64,000 nucleotides of DNA, from positions 1,600,524-1,664,523 of the forward strand of contig NW_019091381.1 of NCBI RefSeq assembly GCF_001949145.1, given 5' to 3'. Under the pieces are notes generated by a model. The model did not search any database. It saw only the letters and a list, made by a program, of their open reading frames with translations, and had not been told where the DNA came from. The stretch comes from Acanthaster planci (Eukaryota; Echinodermata; Asteroidea; Valvatida; Acanthasteridae). The translations under genes and the position numbers were made by a program. Shown in pieces: positions 1 to 11,963 of the stretch; the stretch's first letter is position 1; each line of letters opens with the position of its first letter.

Positions 1-1919
1 CTACGTGGTGCGGGCCACTGACAATGTGAGTTTTCAGCTGTACATTTTGGTCTGATCCATATTTGTGGAAGGCACTGTTAAGAGAAGCTGTAGTCAAATC
101 ATTCCGGTGCAGTGCAGGGTTTTCCTAGAGCGTTTACTTATCAGGGAAAGAGACCCCCCCATGTGTGCAGTGTGCACGCCGGTCTACAGTGGTAACTGAT
201 CTTAATTGACAGTTCGAGTAATAACATTGTTGTCAACCACTGCTTGATTTCCCCCATAACCTCGGCAGAGGGCAAAATCGACCAATGATTGACAAAAATA
301 ACGGACGTCGCATGGCTGATGCTCTGACTCGCTCCAACTTCCCAAAAGTGCGGCAAAGTGATGTTCGGCACATGTATAGCGCCCTCATTTGGCACATGAA
401 TTCACTTCGTCAACCTCCTGCTTGGGTACTTAATAAGTTTTAGGGGACGTGCTTGATTTGCTTAATTTTGGCACTATCGGTTAAAGGCCAGAAACTATGA
501 TGATGCCGATTATACTCTGTTTGAATGGCTGAATGATTTACTCATTATTACTAAACTTTCGAGTAAAACTGCTGCTCCAAATCCTCCTGTTCAATGCTGG
601 TCCAGTTAACCATTCTAAGATTTGCTGTCGAAACAGGAGGACCCCGAAGTACTTTGCACCAACATAGCAGACAACGGTAAAGCCTCACCGAACTGCCTGA
701 TTCCATCTTGGCCAGACTCAACCGACATGGCCATAGTGGTCAAGGCAGGACCTGTGTCTGGTATCTTGATCACCGTCCATGCGGACTTCTTTCACGCGGT
801 ATGACGTTGCTGTTATCATGTGCCAGTCAGTGGTTCGGTTTGTACCCTCTCTCCCTCATTCGGTTCGGTGACGTCGCTGAGTCGTGATTTTAGGGAGATG
901 GGGGTAAAAGCACTGAGTCCATTATGAACCAAAATGAGCGATGGGGTTAGCGGTTGCAATTAACGCGGGAAAACGAAGACCTGTAAGCAGGGAAATTATC
1001 AGTCTTATCACAACCATCTATACGTCACACTTAGTAATTGGGAAACTAATGTAGCCACATTAGGATAAGGCACTTAAAAACTAAAAATCGAGTCTGAGGT
1101 TGTTAGTGATTGGAAAAAAATGTGTCATTTTTCGACAAAAATGATGTTCTCCAACAGAACACCGAGACTGCTTTTCACATCCGAGCTAGTATCCCATTTT
1201 CCCAGAAGGTCGTAATTGCAAAGCCGTTTACGGGAGCGCCGACCTTCCCCAACATTGTGACATTGATGGCGACAGCGACAATCTACCCTCCCGTCTCTCT
1301 CGCCTATCAAAGGCAGGCCGTGTTGACCCACGTCTGGTGCAGTGGCGTTGCAAGCCACGAGGTGATGTTCTCTGTGGAGTCCACGGTCATGGCTACGGAC
1401 GGGCAAAGTGCCTTCACGCAACATGTCTGTGACTCCACGGACTGCGAGATAAGACGCCTTGAAGCCACGTCATTGCTTCGTTATTCACCCTCAAGCACTC
1501 ATTCCACAAACGCCATCAATGTCCAGTAAAAAAATCATCCTAACAGCAAAATAATACATTTTACAACTGGTTTTACATTTTTAATAGTGTTTTTGTTTGT
1601 CTGTTTCTTCTTTGTTGTTGACTCTTTAGCCTAGTGGCATAAACCTCTGAAATTTCACCACCGCTTCAGGTAGATGGAGATTTTTACCCTTTTCACCAGC
1701 TACTGTGGTCCCTTCCCATAGGTTGACAGAAACAACATTGCACACAACGGGAACCAACTGCCAAGTAACACCGTTGTCACGGAGCCAGCAAGGTACATGA
1801 GGTTGACCTTCCTCGTCACCAGCTGGGGAGGGGCGTACGATGCCGACCAAAACAGCTACATCGGCCAGTTTCTGTTCCAAGCTCAGGTTCGCCTTTTCGA
1901 GAAAAGCTCACAAAATTAA
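1..1919 (+). CDS. 3' end of an unidentified multi-exon gene, cut by window start
   Basis: I do not recognise the product. The window opens inside an exon (1-25, reading YVVRATDN) that ends in a GTGAGT donor. Further exons that keep phase are 637-753 (begins EDPEVLCTNI, ends before GTGTCT), 1206-1361 (begins KVVIAKPFTG after TTTTCCCAG, ends before GTGATG) and 1722-1919 (after CCTTCCCATAG, begins VDRNNIAHNG, stop TAA 1917-1919). The last exon is exactly 198 nt, or 65 codons plus stop. It contains ARYMRLTF and a beta-rich stretch that vaguely recalls the end of a discoidin-like sandwich domain; that resemblance is only an impression. Cysteines in the second exon would suit a secreted protein. 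The donor of exon 637-753 could instead be at 760, which changes the phase, so the middle of this model is less secure than the terminal exon. Confidence 0.5.
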
Positions 1920-2829
1920 CCTTAGTATGCCTTGTGTTTTACCAGTCAGTCGTTTTTAATTTAGATCTCGGTTTGCACAGAGCCTGCACTTTGAAACTTC
2001 TCCAACAACACGGCTGAGCAAGCCACGGCCCACGCAGCCGGGGGTTTGTATGCTTAAAGCCCTAGGGAAGGATGTAATATTTCCGCTCTGATTCGAGTAC
2101 CGGCGTTACGTCTTGTTCAGGAAATTAATATTTGTCTGTCATCTTAAATATCACTTGAAATTCAACAGATGCCTACGTAGTTGGAGATCTGATGTCATGA
2201 AACATACTGCTTCGAATCTTGTTATTGTCTTATCAGCTTAACTTAAACTCTTAATCTGGCCACTATGCGTAAGAAAAGGAGATACTGTAACATACATTTC
2301 GAAGTTCGTTAAAGTTTGTTCGTGGATATGCAGACGGTTATTTCTTTACGGAAGCTGCATTGTACATGTACTTTATCTGTAAATTATGCACTGCTAACCT
2401 ATACTGAGACATGCATCTTTGCTCCTTTGTTGACGACGGATACACACTGGTCAACCGGTTGCGGAGTGATACTGAATCTAAAGATATCAAAGATGTCTGT
2501 TTCATGTAAAAGGATTATTGTCTCTTTACTTTGTCCCCGAAACTGGATTTTTTCCTTCTCAAATCCACGATAGTTTTTCTTTATCAAGTGGCGTATTTCT
2601 CTGGTATTTGGAAGAAGAATTAGTTATGATTAGTGAATAAATGGAATTTTCACAAACAGAAATGTTGGCCTTTTTGGTGTTACGGTTGCGATCTCCATAT
2701 GCATAAATCATTCGAGGGTAGGGCTTTGGTTGTATATAAACGTAGTGTTTTAGTAACTGATAAATACACCTAGAAGCAGGGACACGAGGATTATACTTCA
2801 CGCTACCTTTTCCCCTATAGTTATGCTGG
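1920..2829. other. Intergenic, no gene seen
   Basis: This stretch separates the stop of the first gene from the repeat block. It is AT-rich with short chance reading frames on both strands. I see no splice-paired coding exon and no clear repeat. Confidence 0.5.
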
Positions 2830-3015
2830 AGAAAACATCTAAAAATGTTCGCCGCCGCTGCGCGGGGGGGGGGGTCGCTGGTATCACGCGCTGAACCAAG
2901 GCCAAGTGGTTTTGACATACGTGTTGGCATGTTTCGGCGCCCTTTTCTGCCAAAACGAACAATCTGCTGGTGCCTCTCGCAAGCGTCGCTTCACTCATGG
3001 AAAAAAATGACAAAC
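2830..3015 (-). repeat. Inverted copy of a ~170-bp dispersed repeat (left arm)
   Basis: Read on the minus strand, this segment matches 6015-6195 of the plus strand over about 170 bases. The shared core runs from ATGAGTGAAGCGACGC through TTGTTCGTTTTGGC and TTGGCCTTGG to GTGATACC, with a C/G homopolymer at the distal end. The two copies face each other around the decayed polymerase at 3.3-5.6 kb. They could be internal parts of the terminal inverted repeats of that element, or a separate short repeat that landed twice. Confidence 0.6.
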
Positions 3016-3273
3016 CAGCAGAAAGCTGTCCATAAAGTACATACGCACGAAATGCCAACTGTTCAGACCCCCTTCCCCCGTACGCATGGCGTGCGCAGTG
3101 GCTCCACCCCCCGTAGGCGTACGCGTTCCACACATCTATTGATTCCTCAGGATTCCTTGTCACAATACATTGTACATCTACAGTTATTCACATTCTGAAT
3201 AAATGATAAAAATAATAACAATTTTTTTATATTGGAATATATTTATTAACTTTATGGCTGGTTCGACAAATTA

Positions 3274-4790
3274 GTGACGGCTTGTCCCCATGGTTCTCTT
3301 AGTTTACTGAAGGACCACTTTGATACGAGCCAAAAACAGATTCATTTAGTGTTGCAAAAAGGAGTTTATCCCTACAAATACGTAGACAGTTTCGAGACAT
3401 TTAAAGAACTTCAGTTTCCGCCCATCGAAATATTTTACAGTGTCCTAAAACAAGAAATCATGGAATACTGTAACAACCTCGACTTCTTAACTTGTCGCGA
3501 GATGTTTTTAGTAGCGCTGAATTTTGAGTCTCAGTAACCGAACTCGAAGCAACCGTCCTGGCCCAAGTGCACGGACCATTGAGATTTAAAAGAAGTCTTT
3601 GTTGACAAACAGAGGTTGGTTAGGAATACGAGTTTCTTTTATTCTCAAAACTTCGCCTCATGCAAAGCTCCTTACAGTCGAACAGGGAGTTGGTGAGGAA
3701 AATCCTCCTGTTTGCTAACAAGTATTTCACCCCAGCAAAATACTTCACAAATCAAGTATTTTCTCAACATGAAAACACTTCACAGGTCTCATCAGACCTT
3801 AGCTCTCTGCTCGCGAAGTTCCAACTCGATTTCTCAACACATTTTCAGGGTTTTTATACTCTACAAATCTACTATATTAACATAGTTACTGAATATAAGT
3901 CACAAGTAAATTATGCAGTAAGGTTACATCACCCTGCTATATTAATGACTAATTCCATTGACCAATCAGAATAAAACCAAATGATGTAAACCAATGACTT
4001 ATATCAATTTCTTACAAAAGTTCCACCCCTTCATTCCATGAAAAAAGGAAAGTTGTGGGTGCACTGGCCTCCGCCCCCACATTCCAAGTAGCTAACCAAG
4101 TTTTATCAACGGGTCAACTGGCTTTGGTGAACATCTGGTGTTTGACTAATTGACCACTACACTTTCTGGAAACCTGTTCCCAAAATCTCAACATTGTTAC
4201 AAATACACTAAGGCAAAACAAGTTTTGGAAACTTTGGAATGCAAAAATCTGGGAGACTATCTTTTATTAGTTTTTGAAAACTTTAGATCATTGTGCGTTA
4301 AAAATATTACGGTTTAGATCCTGCAAATTATCTTACAGCGCCGGGCCATGAGTTTGGACGCTTTATTGAAAGAGTTTCAGGTCAAATTGGAGCTATACTG
4401 ACGGACATAGACAGAGGCAGAATTTTGAACATTTGCACTTTAAAGTATTGTAAAGCCAACAATAAATACCTCACTGACTATGACTCTCACGCTACCCTCG
4501 TCGTGTATCATGTGTCTCGACACTGAAAACAATTTATACGGTTGGGCCATAAGTCAACCGTTGCCCGTCGCTGGTTTTGAATGGGTCCATCCAAACAACT
4601 TTACCCAAAAACATATTGTGTCGCTGGATCTAAGGTCAACGGAATATACTCTCGAAGTTGATCTCGATTACCTCCCAGACTTCACGACCATCACAACGAT
4701 TATCCTCTAGCTCCAGAAAATATCAACATTTCGCAAGAATGGCTTCGCGACTACAAGACGGTTGTTGAAACGACCTACATAAAAAGTAAC
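3274..4790 (+). pseudogene. Decayed type B DNA polymerase of a Polinton/Maverick-like element
   Basis: The open stretch at 3274-3537 contains LQKGVYPYKYVDSFETF followed by QFPPIEIFYSVL. This resembles the KGxYPYEYxD...LPPxExFYS motif of protein-primed family B DNA polymerases carried by Polinton/Maverick elements and adintovirus-like insertions. Further along, 4480-4710 in another reading frame contains ENNLYGWAISQPLPVAGFEW, matching the family's ANNLYGWAMSQPLP motif. Between them the frame is broken by stops and shifts, so this is a relic and not a working polymerase. A family B polymerase copies the element's own DNA, with a terminal protein as primer. No integrase or capsid gene is intact here. 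The family assignment is from recalled motifs; the breakage is seen directly. Confidence 0.65.
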
Positions 4791-5399
4791 AAAAATTAAC
4801 CGGCACGTTCTATCGTATGCAAAATAACAAGTGCATCTCAAGTTGGGATTAAAACTAGAAAGGGTTTACCAGGTCCTGAAATAAACTGTGAGATGAAATC
4901 ACATATCGATAAAAATACCAAATTTAGAACTATGGCAAACTTGGACGTTGAGAAAGATTTCTTTAAAGTGATGAATAATTAGGTTTTTGGAAAAAGACTG
5001 AAAACGTGCTAAATAGAATAAACGGTCATCAGCTAAGGGACAACGAGGGGAGATTGTCTAACAAAACAATCAATGACCTTTAAACAGCGGCACATAAACT
5101 CTAAAAGCCACATTTTGTATACAGGATAAATTATCGTTGAGTCCTCTAGGCACTCAAGGCACATTTTAACCGACGAGATGAAAATAGCCTTTGGAGTTCG
5201 GAGGTAACTCTGTGTCTTCAACAAGAAAACAATTATTAATGAGCTGTGATGAGTTAAGCGATAAAAAAAGTTCTGTGGCGAGCTGCTTGGTGCTTTTACT
5301 GTAAGAAAGAAGAGATTTTGTTGTGGAGGGTAAGAGACTTGCTTCAGAATTTATACAAAACTGCTCCAACAAAAACAACCAAGACGAAAGAACAAAAAC

Positions 5400-5655
5400 C
5401 ACCAGGAGTGCCTTCACAGAAACGAGGGGAATGTCATCATCACCGGCTATAACAAACCCATCATGGAAAGTCTGCGTCTAACGAGCGTAGCAGCATCTTT
5501 GTCACCAGGTGACAGAGGAAATATCGTTGCACCACCCGGTTTTTACGATGTCGAGTTTGATTTCCTGTTAAACGCAATATCCGGTATCAGTTTTAAAGTA
5601 CACCGTGAAAGTTAAGACGTCACGTTTACCGTGACTGCGTTCAACAGCGAGTAAT
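5400..5655 (+). pseudogene. Second decayed coding relic downstream of the polymerase
   Basis: One plus frame from about 5403 is open for roughly 70 codons and contains IMESLRLTSVAASLSPGD and APPGFYDVEFDFLLNAI before a stop near 5614. The PPGFYD...LL pattern is common in virus-like open reading frames found next to such polymerases, but I cannot name the protein. It has no start codon in a good context and shorter relics surround it. The position between the polymerase relic and the right-hand repeat arm suggests it belonged to the same element. Confidence 0.35.
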
Positions 5656-6014
5656 GGCACAGCATTAAAAACGAGTAGCCCAGGCCTAAACCGGGGTGAA
5701 AACGTAGTTTTACGTTGTTTTTAACCTGAGGGTTCAACAATTTATTTTTATTTTAGGAGTGTGACTTCTTCTTGGTGACACACCAGACGGTGAAGGCCTC
5801 TACATGAACACTTCTATGGAATTAAAAAGGAAAAACAAACAGGGAATTAGAAGGTCCCTATTAAAACCAGCAACAATAAAACAAAGTAAAAACTGAAGGA
5901 ATTAAAACCTAAAGCAAACAATGAAAAACAGATCAGAATTTTACCTTGCCTGTAGCACAGCCCGTTGTGTGGCAGCGGCGAGAGTAAGAAATCGAGTAGC
6001 GGTGTTGTTGGTTT

Positions 6015-6195
6015 TAATTTTTGGCATGAGTGAAGCGACGCGTGAGAGAGGTATAGGGCCTACCAGCAACTTGTTCGTTTTGGCGGAGACAGGGCGATAT
6101 ACCATGGCAAAACGAGCGTCTCGACCAATTGGCCTTGGCTTGGCACGTGATACCCGCAGCCCCCATCCCCTACAGGGGTGGTGAAAATGTTTTTA
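6015..6195 (+). repeat. ~170-bp dispersed repeat (right arm), inverted relative to 2830-3015
   Basis: This segment runs from GGCATGAGTGAAGCGACGCG to the CCCCATCCCC tract and is about three-quarters identical to the reverse complement of 2830-3015. Reading frames across it translate similarly in both copies (MSEAT...FVLAE), but nothing suggests selection for coding. It marks the right side of the roughly 3-kb polymerase relic. Confidence 0.6.
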
Positions 6196-6232
6196 GAGAG
6201 TTAGGCGGATATGTGGAAAAAAATGTGGGGTT

Positions 6233-6610
6233 TTACGTAGAAGTACAAATTTTAGCAGAGTTCACTCTGAAAACCTCCTCTGTGGCATTTGACGGCCATG
6301 TTTTAAAATGGGCTAAAAGGTATAAGGGAATCGGAATGACATCCAGATATGTGTATTTAAAGTCAGATTCATTTTGCATCGTAAAAATGTCATTCATTGC
6401 CAAATTGGCTGGAAATATGGCCGCCATTTTGAAAACATGGCCGCAATATACTGCATTTGGCTCAAGGAATCTCCTATTGAAAAAGACTGAAGGGTACAAC
6501 GGAATCTGCCATGAACGACATGCAGATAAAATGTACATGTGTATTGAAGAGTCAGGTTCATTTTTCAAAATGACTGAAAATATGGCGGCTATTTTTAAAA
6601 TGGTTGTTGA
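6233..6610 (+). repeat. Repeat with recurrent ATGGC(C/G)GCCAT-type words, plus orientation
   Basis: This block carries repeated words such as GGAAATATGGCCGCCATTTTG and AATATGGCGGCTATTTT roughly every 100-150 bases. It is homologous to the block at 9420-9990 in the opposite orientation: both share TTTGACGGCCAT, GAATGACATCCA, AAGTCAGATTCAT and TGTCATT(C/T)ATTGC in the same order. It looks like an old mobile-element sequence with internal subrepeats. Its open frame of 165 codons is not supported as a gene. Confidence 0.6.
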
Positions 6611-6885
6611 GTTGATAACATGCTAATGCTAATACGAGCTTGAACAAAACAGTATGATTGGTATACAACATGAAGTACAGTAGCGACACCAAGGAGTTGA
6701 TTTCAAAGATTCCTTTCTGGATTTACACTCCCCTTAGCATACATTTACAAGTGAAATTTACAGTGAATTAGCTCTTTTGGTGAATTGATGGCCTCTGATA
6801 TGGTTTTCCACATCGGTTTGCACTTCGGTGAATCAAGCCATTCCCCAGTTTTCAATTCATGCATTGCTTCAGTAACGGCCGTCTT
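6611..6885. other. Short spacer between repeats
   Basis: I see no gene or distinct repeat in this AT-rich spacer. Confidence 0.4.
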
Positions 6886-7052
6886 AATACGGGCGATTCA
6901 CAACAGTGCGCTTTCAAGAGTTTTCAACGCGTTGACCAATCACAATGCACAAAATCTGTCGACCCTTTCCAAACGCGCAGATTTCGCGCATTGTGATTGG
7001 CCACTGCGTTCCAAACTCTTGAAAACGCACACAACTGTGAAACGCCCGTATT
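6886..7052. mobile_element. Foldback MITE, copy A (167 bp)
   Basis: The element starts AATACGGGCGATTCACAA and ends with its near reverse complement, TGTGAAACGCCCGTATT. Almost the whole length folds into one hairpin: GCAACGCGTTGGCCAAT-type sequence on the left pairs with ATTGGCCAACGCGTTGC-type sequence on the right, around a centre containing CTGTCGACC. Four more copies lie at 13713-13888, 14047-14222, 32223-32398 and 62028-62195. It has no coding capacity and would depend on a transposase supplied elsewhere. Confidence 0.85.
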
Positions 7053-9419
7053 TTGTACACAGCCCTTTTGAAGTGCTGTACACATTAAAATGCAGCACAA
7101 ATGGGATGGTTGGCATCCACATTTCTGCATTAATTTCGTGGGCGAACTCTTTTCGTTACGTTTGTTGTGTACACCTACGAGTTAATGTTACCAGACAAGG
7201 ACAGTGAATCTCTCAAGGTCAGCAGATCCTGTGTCGTGGCTTAAGTACGTGGCCTTTACATTTTTCACGCAATTGCCACGTTTCCCATGGATGTATTTGT
7301 TCATTTGGTGCTGAAAACAAAGACTGTTAGAGCCAGTGAAGCCCCGAAGAACAGAAGATCTACTTTCGATTTGTTGGGCCTGAGGGGTACCGATACTATA
7401 CTGTCATGGATAGGAATGTAGATGAAATAATTGCTTGTCCCAAATGCTATCCACAGCATCTGAATCAGACATATGGCTGCTGTTTCTTACTTATAGTCAA
7501 ATTTGGGTCTTTGTCTCTGCCTGTGGTATCAACCAAAAAAATTGGCAGGGCCTTTCATTTTTGAGGGCCAACAAAAATACCTGCAGTGCTATAAAACACT
7601 ACACACACAAACGTTTGAGCTCCCTAATTTTCATTTTCACCAATTGATACCAATACATGTTTTATGTACACAAGATCCACCATGTACATGTACAACATGA
7701 TGTTGTGCATGTACAACATTTACGTGTGTCTGGTTCGTAAGTGACTTCGTTATACCCACGTAAGGCCTAGCGCAGCTGATAGCAGTCACCCATTGGACGA
7801 ACGCCAAAGTTGCGCGTTGACTTCAGGTTCCATAGTTCCATGTAACTCTATGTGCAGTGGGCGTGGTTTAAACTGAAGTGACGTCACACTTACGAACTGG
7901 ATAGTGTACGTTCGTTTATATTCCATGGTTATGGGCAGTAGTAAAAAAAACTGCATGTCCATTTCCAAGGGAAGTATTCATAAGGCAAACAACTCACCCT
8001 TATTTGGATCATTTCTCGGAAATAGTTGGAGGTTTTCTGGTGGATTGTCCAACCCAGCAACTCTTCCCCTGATACCTAGACAGCTGAGAAAGTCAGAGAC
8101 ATGGTTAAAGTGAAAGAGGGAATAGGAAGCCCATTCCTTTGGAAGTCCACAAACTTGTTGAAATCTAAGTTGATACACTATCGCCTATTCGGGTATAGTG
8201 ACATCAGTTTAAGTCAAGCAGGACACAGGGCAAACAAGAGTACAAGATATGTGATCCTAGACCACTTTTAAACTATCAAAACCTCTATTAGGTCTAATCA
8301 AGAAGAACAGTGTTATTGTCTTATCCTCCAGAAAAGAGGTCCAATGAAACCTTGGAGATGTCTTAAAAATAATTGTTCTTCATTTTCACCGTTAAGCTTA
8401 CATCGCATGCCAGTCACATAATGGTAATCGTTATGACTTTTTTCAACAGAACAGCTCGAAGTCTCAAGCCAGAACCAAACGTGGGCAAGCTATTAGGAGT
8501 AGAGTTGCTGGGTCTAACAATCTCCTTGAAAACTGCAACAGTTTCTGACAAGTCATGGAAATAAGAGTGCTTTGGGGCCTTCTAAGACACCCGATTACAA
8601 ATCTGGGAATGGAGGGTTACTCCTACTTTTAACATGCACTGTGTAAATCTTCCTTTTCACATCAGTCGTCTAACCCCTGGCCATGAGGACACTAAGCCAT
8701 GATACCTGTGGCAACAGCAAGCAAACTTGAGATCCGAGAGCTGTGGATAGCGTTTTGGACCAGCAAACATCTCAGATACATTTCTCCGCATGAGTCCTCG
8801 CTGCGTTTCTTCGGCCAAGCAAAGGCAAGTATGTTCACGATCATATTTAAATACTGCAATAATGGACAAGAAATGTTCAGCTACGATGGCAGACCCGTGG
8901 TTGCCATCCAACTTTTGCTCCATTAGTGCAGCACATCAAAAAGGCCGTATAAAAAGGTGGTCATTGCTGGGCGTGAACCACAAGCATTAGATTATTGTCC
9001 CTGAGCGGTTTTTGCCCCCTGGCAACGGGGCTTGGATACTCACTCAACAGTAATCTATTAAATGTGAGCGACCCTACCAGAAGTCAGCTATTCACTGAGG
9101 GAGTTAATTCGTTCTGGATGCAAGTTGTGAAAACGTTTGCGGGGGTGGTGCAAACACAGACAGGCATCTTTGAAATTAGCTAGTTTGAGTCACTGTATAT
9201 TGCACTATCTGCTGTAGTATAAAACTTTTAATCTTGTTTAAGGTCTCATTAACACGTTATCAACTCAAATTCTGAACTGCCTGTGTTATATTTTTCCAGA
9301 ATCATCCTAAGATTTTTTATAAACACCATTCTGTCAACAATTCTGATGTTTATGTGTCTCAATTTTCCTCACATAATTGAACTATGCACACATTTTGTCT
9401 ACACCAAAACATAGGGTTT
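7053..9419. other. Intergenic, no supported gene
   Basis: There are scattered short reading frames on both strands, none with paired splice sites and a recognisable product. A minus-strand frame at 8657-8923 is the longest and I could not identify it. A short palindrome at 7684-7714 is listed separately. Confidence 0.45.
7684..7714. repeat. 31-bp palindrome of TACATGTA-type sequence
   Basis: GTACATGTACAACAT (7684-7698) is followed after one base by ATGTTGTGCATGTAC (7700-7714), giving 14 of 15 pairs in an inverted repeat with almost no loop. TACATGTA words are frequent across the window, so this may be an extreme of simple-sequence background. Confidence 0.6.
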
Positions 9420-9990
9420 GACCATCTTTTTTGTAAAAATGGCCACCATATTAAAAAAAAAACCCGTTTTTTTGTGATTAAAGGTTTTCTAAATTAACAT
9501 ATTAACATATTTAGTAGGGATACACTTTTACTTCCACCTCTACCCTTGCAAAGATTTGTACTAAAATAATAGGTCCACCCTGCCAAATGTGGTACTTGGT
9601 GGCCATTTTGAAAATGACCACCATATATCCAGCCATTAGTACAATGAAAAATGAACCTAACTCTTTAATATTCATGTACATAATTATCTGCATGTCATTC
9701 ACATTCCCTTGTACCTTTAGCTTTACTGTACAGTTGTGCCAAATATGGTGTTTGGAGGCCATATTTCCAGCCATTTTTGCAATAAATGACATTTATATAA
9801 TGCACATGAATCTGACTTTTCAATATACATACCTGCAGTGGATGTCATTCGGATTCTCTTCCTTGCGTCAAATACGGTATTTAGGGGCCATTTATCAAAA
9901 TGGCCGTCAAAGGCCACAGAGAACGTTTTCAGAGTGGCTCCCCTTCTCAAAACATCAGCTATTTCATAGTCCTGAACGATGCCAAAATTC
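9420..9990 (-). repeat. Repeat with recurrent ATGGCC/GGCCAT words, minus orientation
   Basis: This is the inverted and longer relative of 6233-6610. Words like GGCCACCAT, GGCCATTTTG and GGCCATATTTCCAGCCAT recur at about 110-150 bp spacing, implying several tandem subunits. Conserved order with the other copy on the reverse strand (TTTGACGGCCAT, GAATGACATCCA, AAGTCAGATTCAT) shows common origin. The two blocks are about 2.8 kb apart and could pair as a large imperfect stem. Confidence 0.6.
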
Positions 9991-11836
9991 GTGTTTATAC
10001 GTAAAACCCACAATTCGCTGATATTTGACCGAAATCGACCTGCACTGTCTCTAGTTATAACTGTTAAAGTACAACCTTATGCAGGCGTCATAGTAGTAAG
10101 TAAACATGCATTACATACGCAGCATTGATCAAAAGTGACAGCCTTAATAATAATTAACATGAATCCTTAGGTAGCTAATCCAATTAATTACTGGTCGCAC
10201 AAAAGCTAATTACACGATGTTGTTGCTGTTACGACGAGCTGTATGTCAGGTGAACACGTAATTGAGCGAGGGACGTCATGGGCCGTGGTTATACAGGAGA
10301 CTATGAATGGACTGAACACCCCCTCCAAACAAGCTCCGAATGATGACCCGATAAACATGTCACACAGGCATGAAAATTGAAATAAAGGATTTGGGAGAAT
10401 TGTTTTGATAATCCGAAATGCAGTATCAAACCGTTCCCGGAATAAAATGTTAAGATTATATATATTTTCCCTATATCAGGTCGCTGTATCCAGAAATGAC
10501 TTTGTCTTTCATTTCATGTATTATTTTTCAGGTATCAAGACGGAGACGACTAAACAAAGACATGGGACATAGCAAAATACACAGTACAACGAGCTGGTAA
10601 CAACGCGGAGGGATTGCCAAGAAACGAACTTAACCACCATCGTGAGGCTCTTCTAAGATATTATCAGGAAAAAAAATAACATATGAACTTGGAATCATAA
10701 CGTACATCATAATAGTGTTGCACGACAGTAGGCCATAGGTTATGCCCCGCCTCCTTGTTGGTTACGTTTCACGGGGATTGTTGGGGAAATGTAATGAGGA
10801 GGAATGGGAAGAGATGTATGTATAGCGGCTCCAATAAACTACGGAGGCTCCGAGCATTGACAAAGACCAACAAAATACTTGACACTATAAAAAAAATTAT
10901 AAAAATGCTTTTCCCGAATTCATCAGTGAATTATGTAATCACTAGCAATATCTTGTGGAGTACGAAGACCTAAGCTGCTGTGTGGTCAGACACTTTTTTA
11001 TATGCTGTCTTTGCCAAAATTGTTCTGAAAAGCGTTAACCATGTAAATGGTCTGCTGCGCTTACCATCGATCCGAATTTTTATGAGCCAGACGATTTTCA
11101 CAAACACGTCCTTGCACAACTTACGCGGTATAATCCTCTCATTATCTACTGAATGCCTGTCATATATTCCACCTTTATATTTCTTTATTTCCTCCCTAAC
11201 AATGTCCACAGAATGTGTACAAAAAGGGGCGGTGCATACCCGTACTGCCGGGCAGCACGACCAATCTTTGCGTACCCCCTTCCATAAGCTTTCATAAAAA
11301 GGAGACCTTCTTTGAATTAGCCATGCCTAAACTTTAGTTTGGGTTCTATCTTGTTTTAGGAATTATTGCACATTTCTGGTTTGTTCCTATTTTCACAAAG
11401 TGAAACATTTATACACCCAAAACTGTATTTAAACAGCCTTGTAATTAGCTCTCGAGACGGTATTCACATATCACGACCACGTGATCTGTCATTCTATTTG
11501 AATGCCTTTAAGAAAGTAATGTGTCTTTTTGAAGTCTTTTCATTTTAGCTCAACCTCACCAATGTCCCTATATTCGGGTTCTGCCCGAACGTAATACGTA
11601 GCCTGCACTACGATGATCCTTCCAACCTGACGTGTTTGGCATAAATTTTACCCGCAAACCCCACTATCCAATTTAAACGGTTACCAGTCAATGCGAGTGA
11701 TGTGTGACGTTACCATCATAGACTAATGAACGATCGATGGTTTGGAATTTCCGTGTGTCGCGAAGGCTGGCCAGCGCTATTGGCTGCTCTCCCCCGTCAT
11801 CACCCAACTTATTACGGTGAATAGAGAACATCGCAG
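9991..11836. other. Intergenic, upstream of the monooxygenase gene
   Basis: I see no supported gene. Reading frames overlap on opposite strands at 10970-11297 without splice support or a recognisable product, so they are probably noise or an old repeat. Confidence 0.45.
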
Positions 11837-11838
11837 TT

Positions 11839-11846
11839 ATAAAAGA
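11839..11846 (+). promoter_or_regulatory. Candidate TATA box for the moxd1-like gene
   Basis: TATAAAAG lies 125 bases before the ATG at 11964, in a context (TTATAAAAGA) close to the consensus. Transcription would start around 11870 and give a leader of about 95 nt. An ATG at about 11891 inside that leader is out of frame with the main start. The CTCTCTTTTAG just before the start codon also looks like a splice acceptor, so an upstream leader exon is an alternative. Confidence 0.4.
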
Positions 11847-11963
11847 GATACACGCTCTCCAAGTTGATTTAGTCACGTCAGGATAGCTTAATGTGCTTTA
11901 GAATAGAGCAGGAAAACCTGAAATTACACGAAGAATTCTTCGAAATTCTCTCTTTTAGGAAAA

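Noticed and set aside
1125-1424. Minus-strand frame opposite the first gene
   Set aside because: The plus strand has phase-consistent exons with acceptor and donor here, and the minus frame has none.
10970-11297. Opposed open frames near 11 kb as a transposase remnant
   Set aside because: No catalytic motif or inverted ends could be found.
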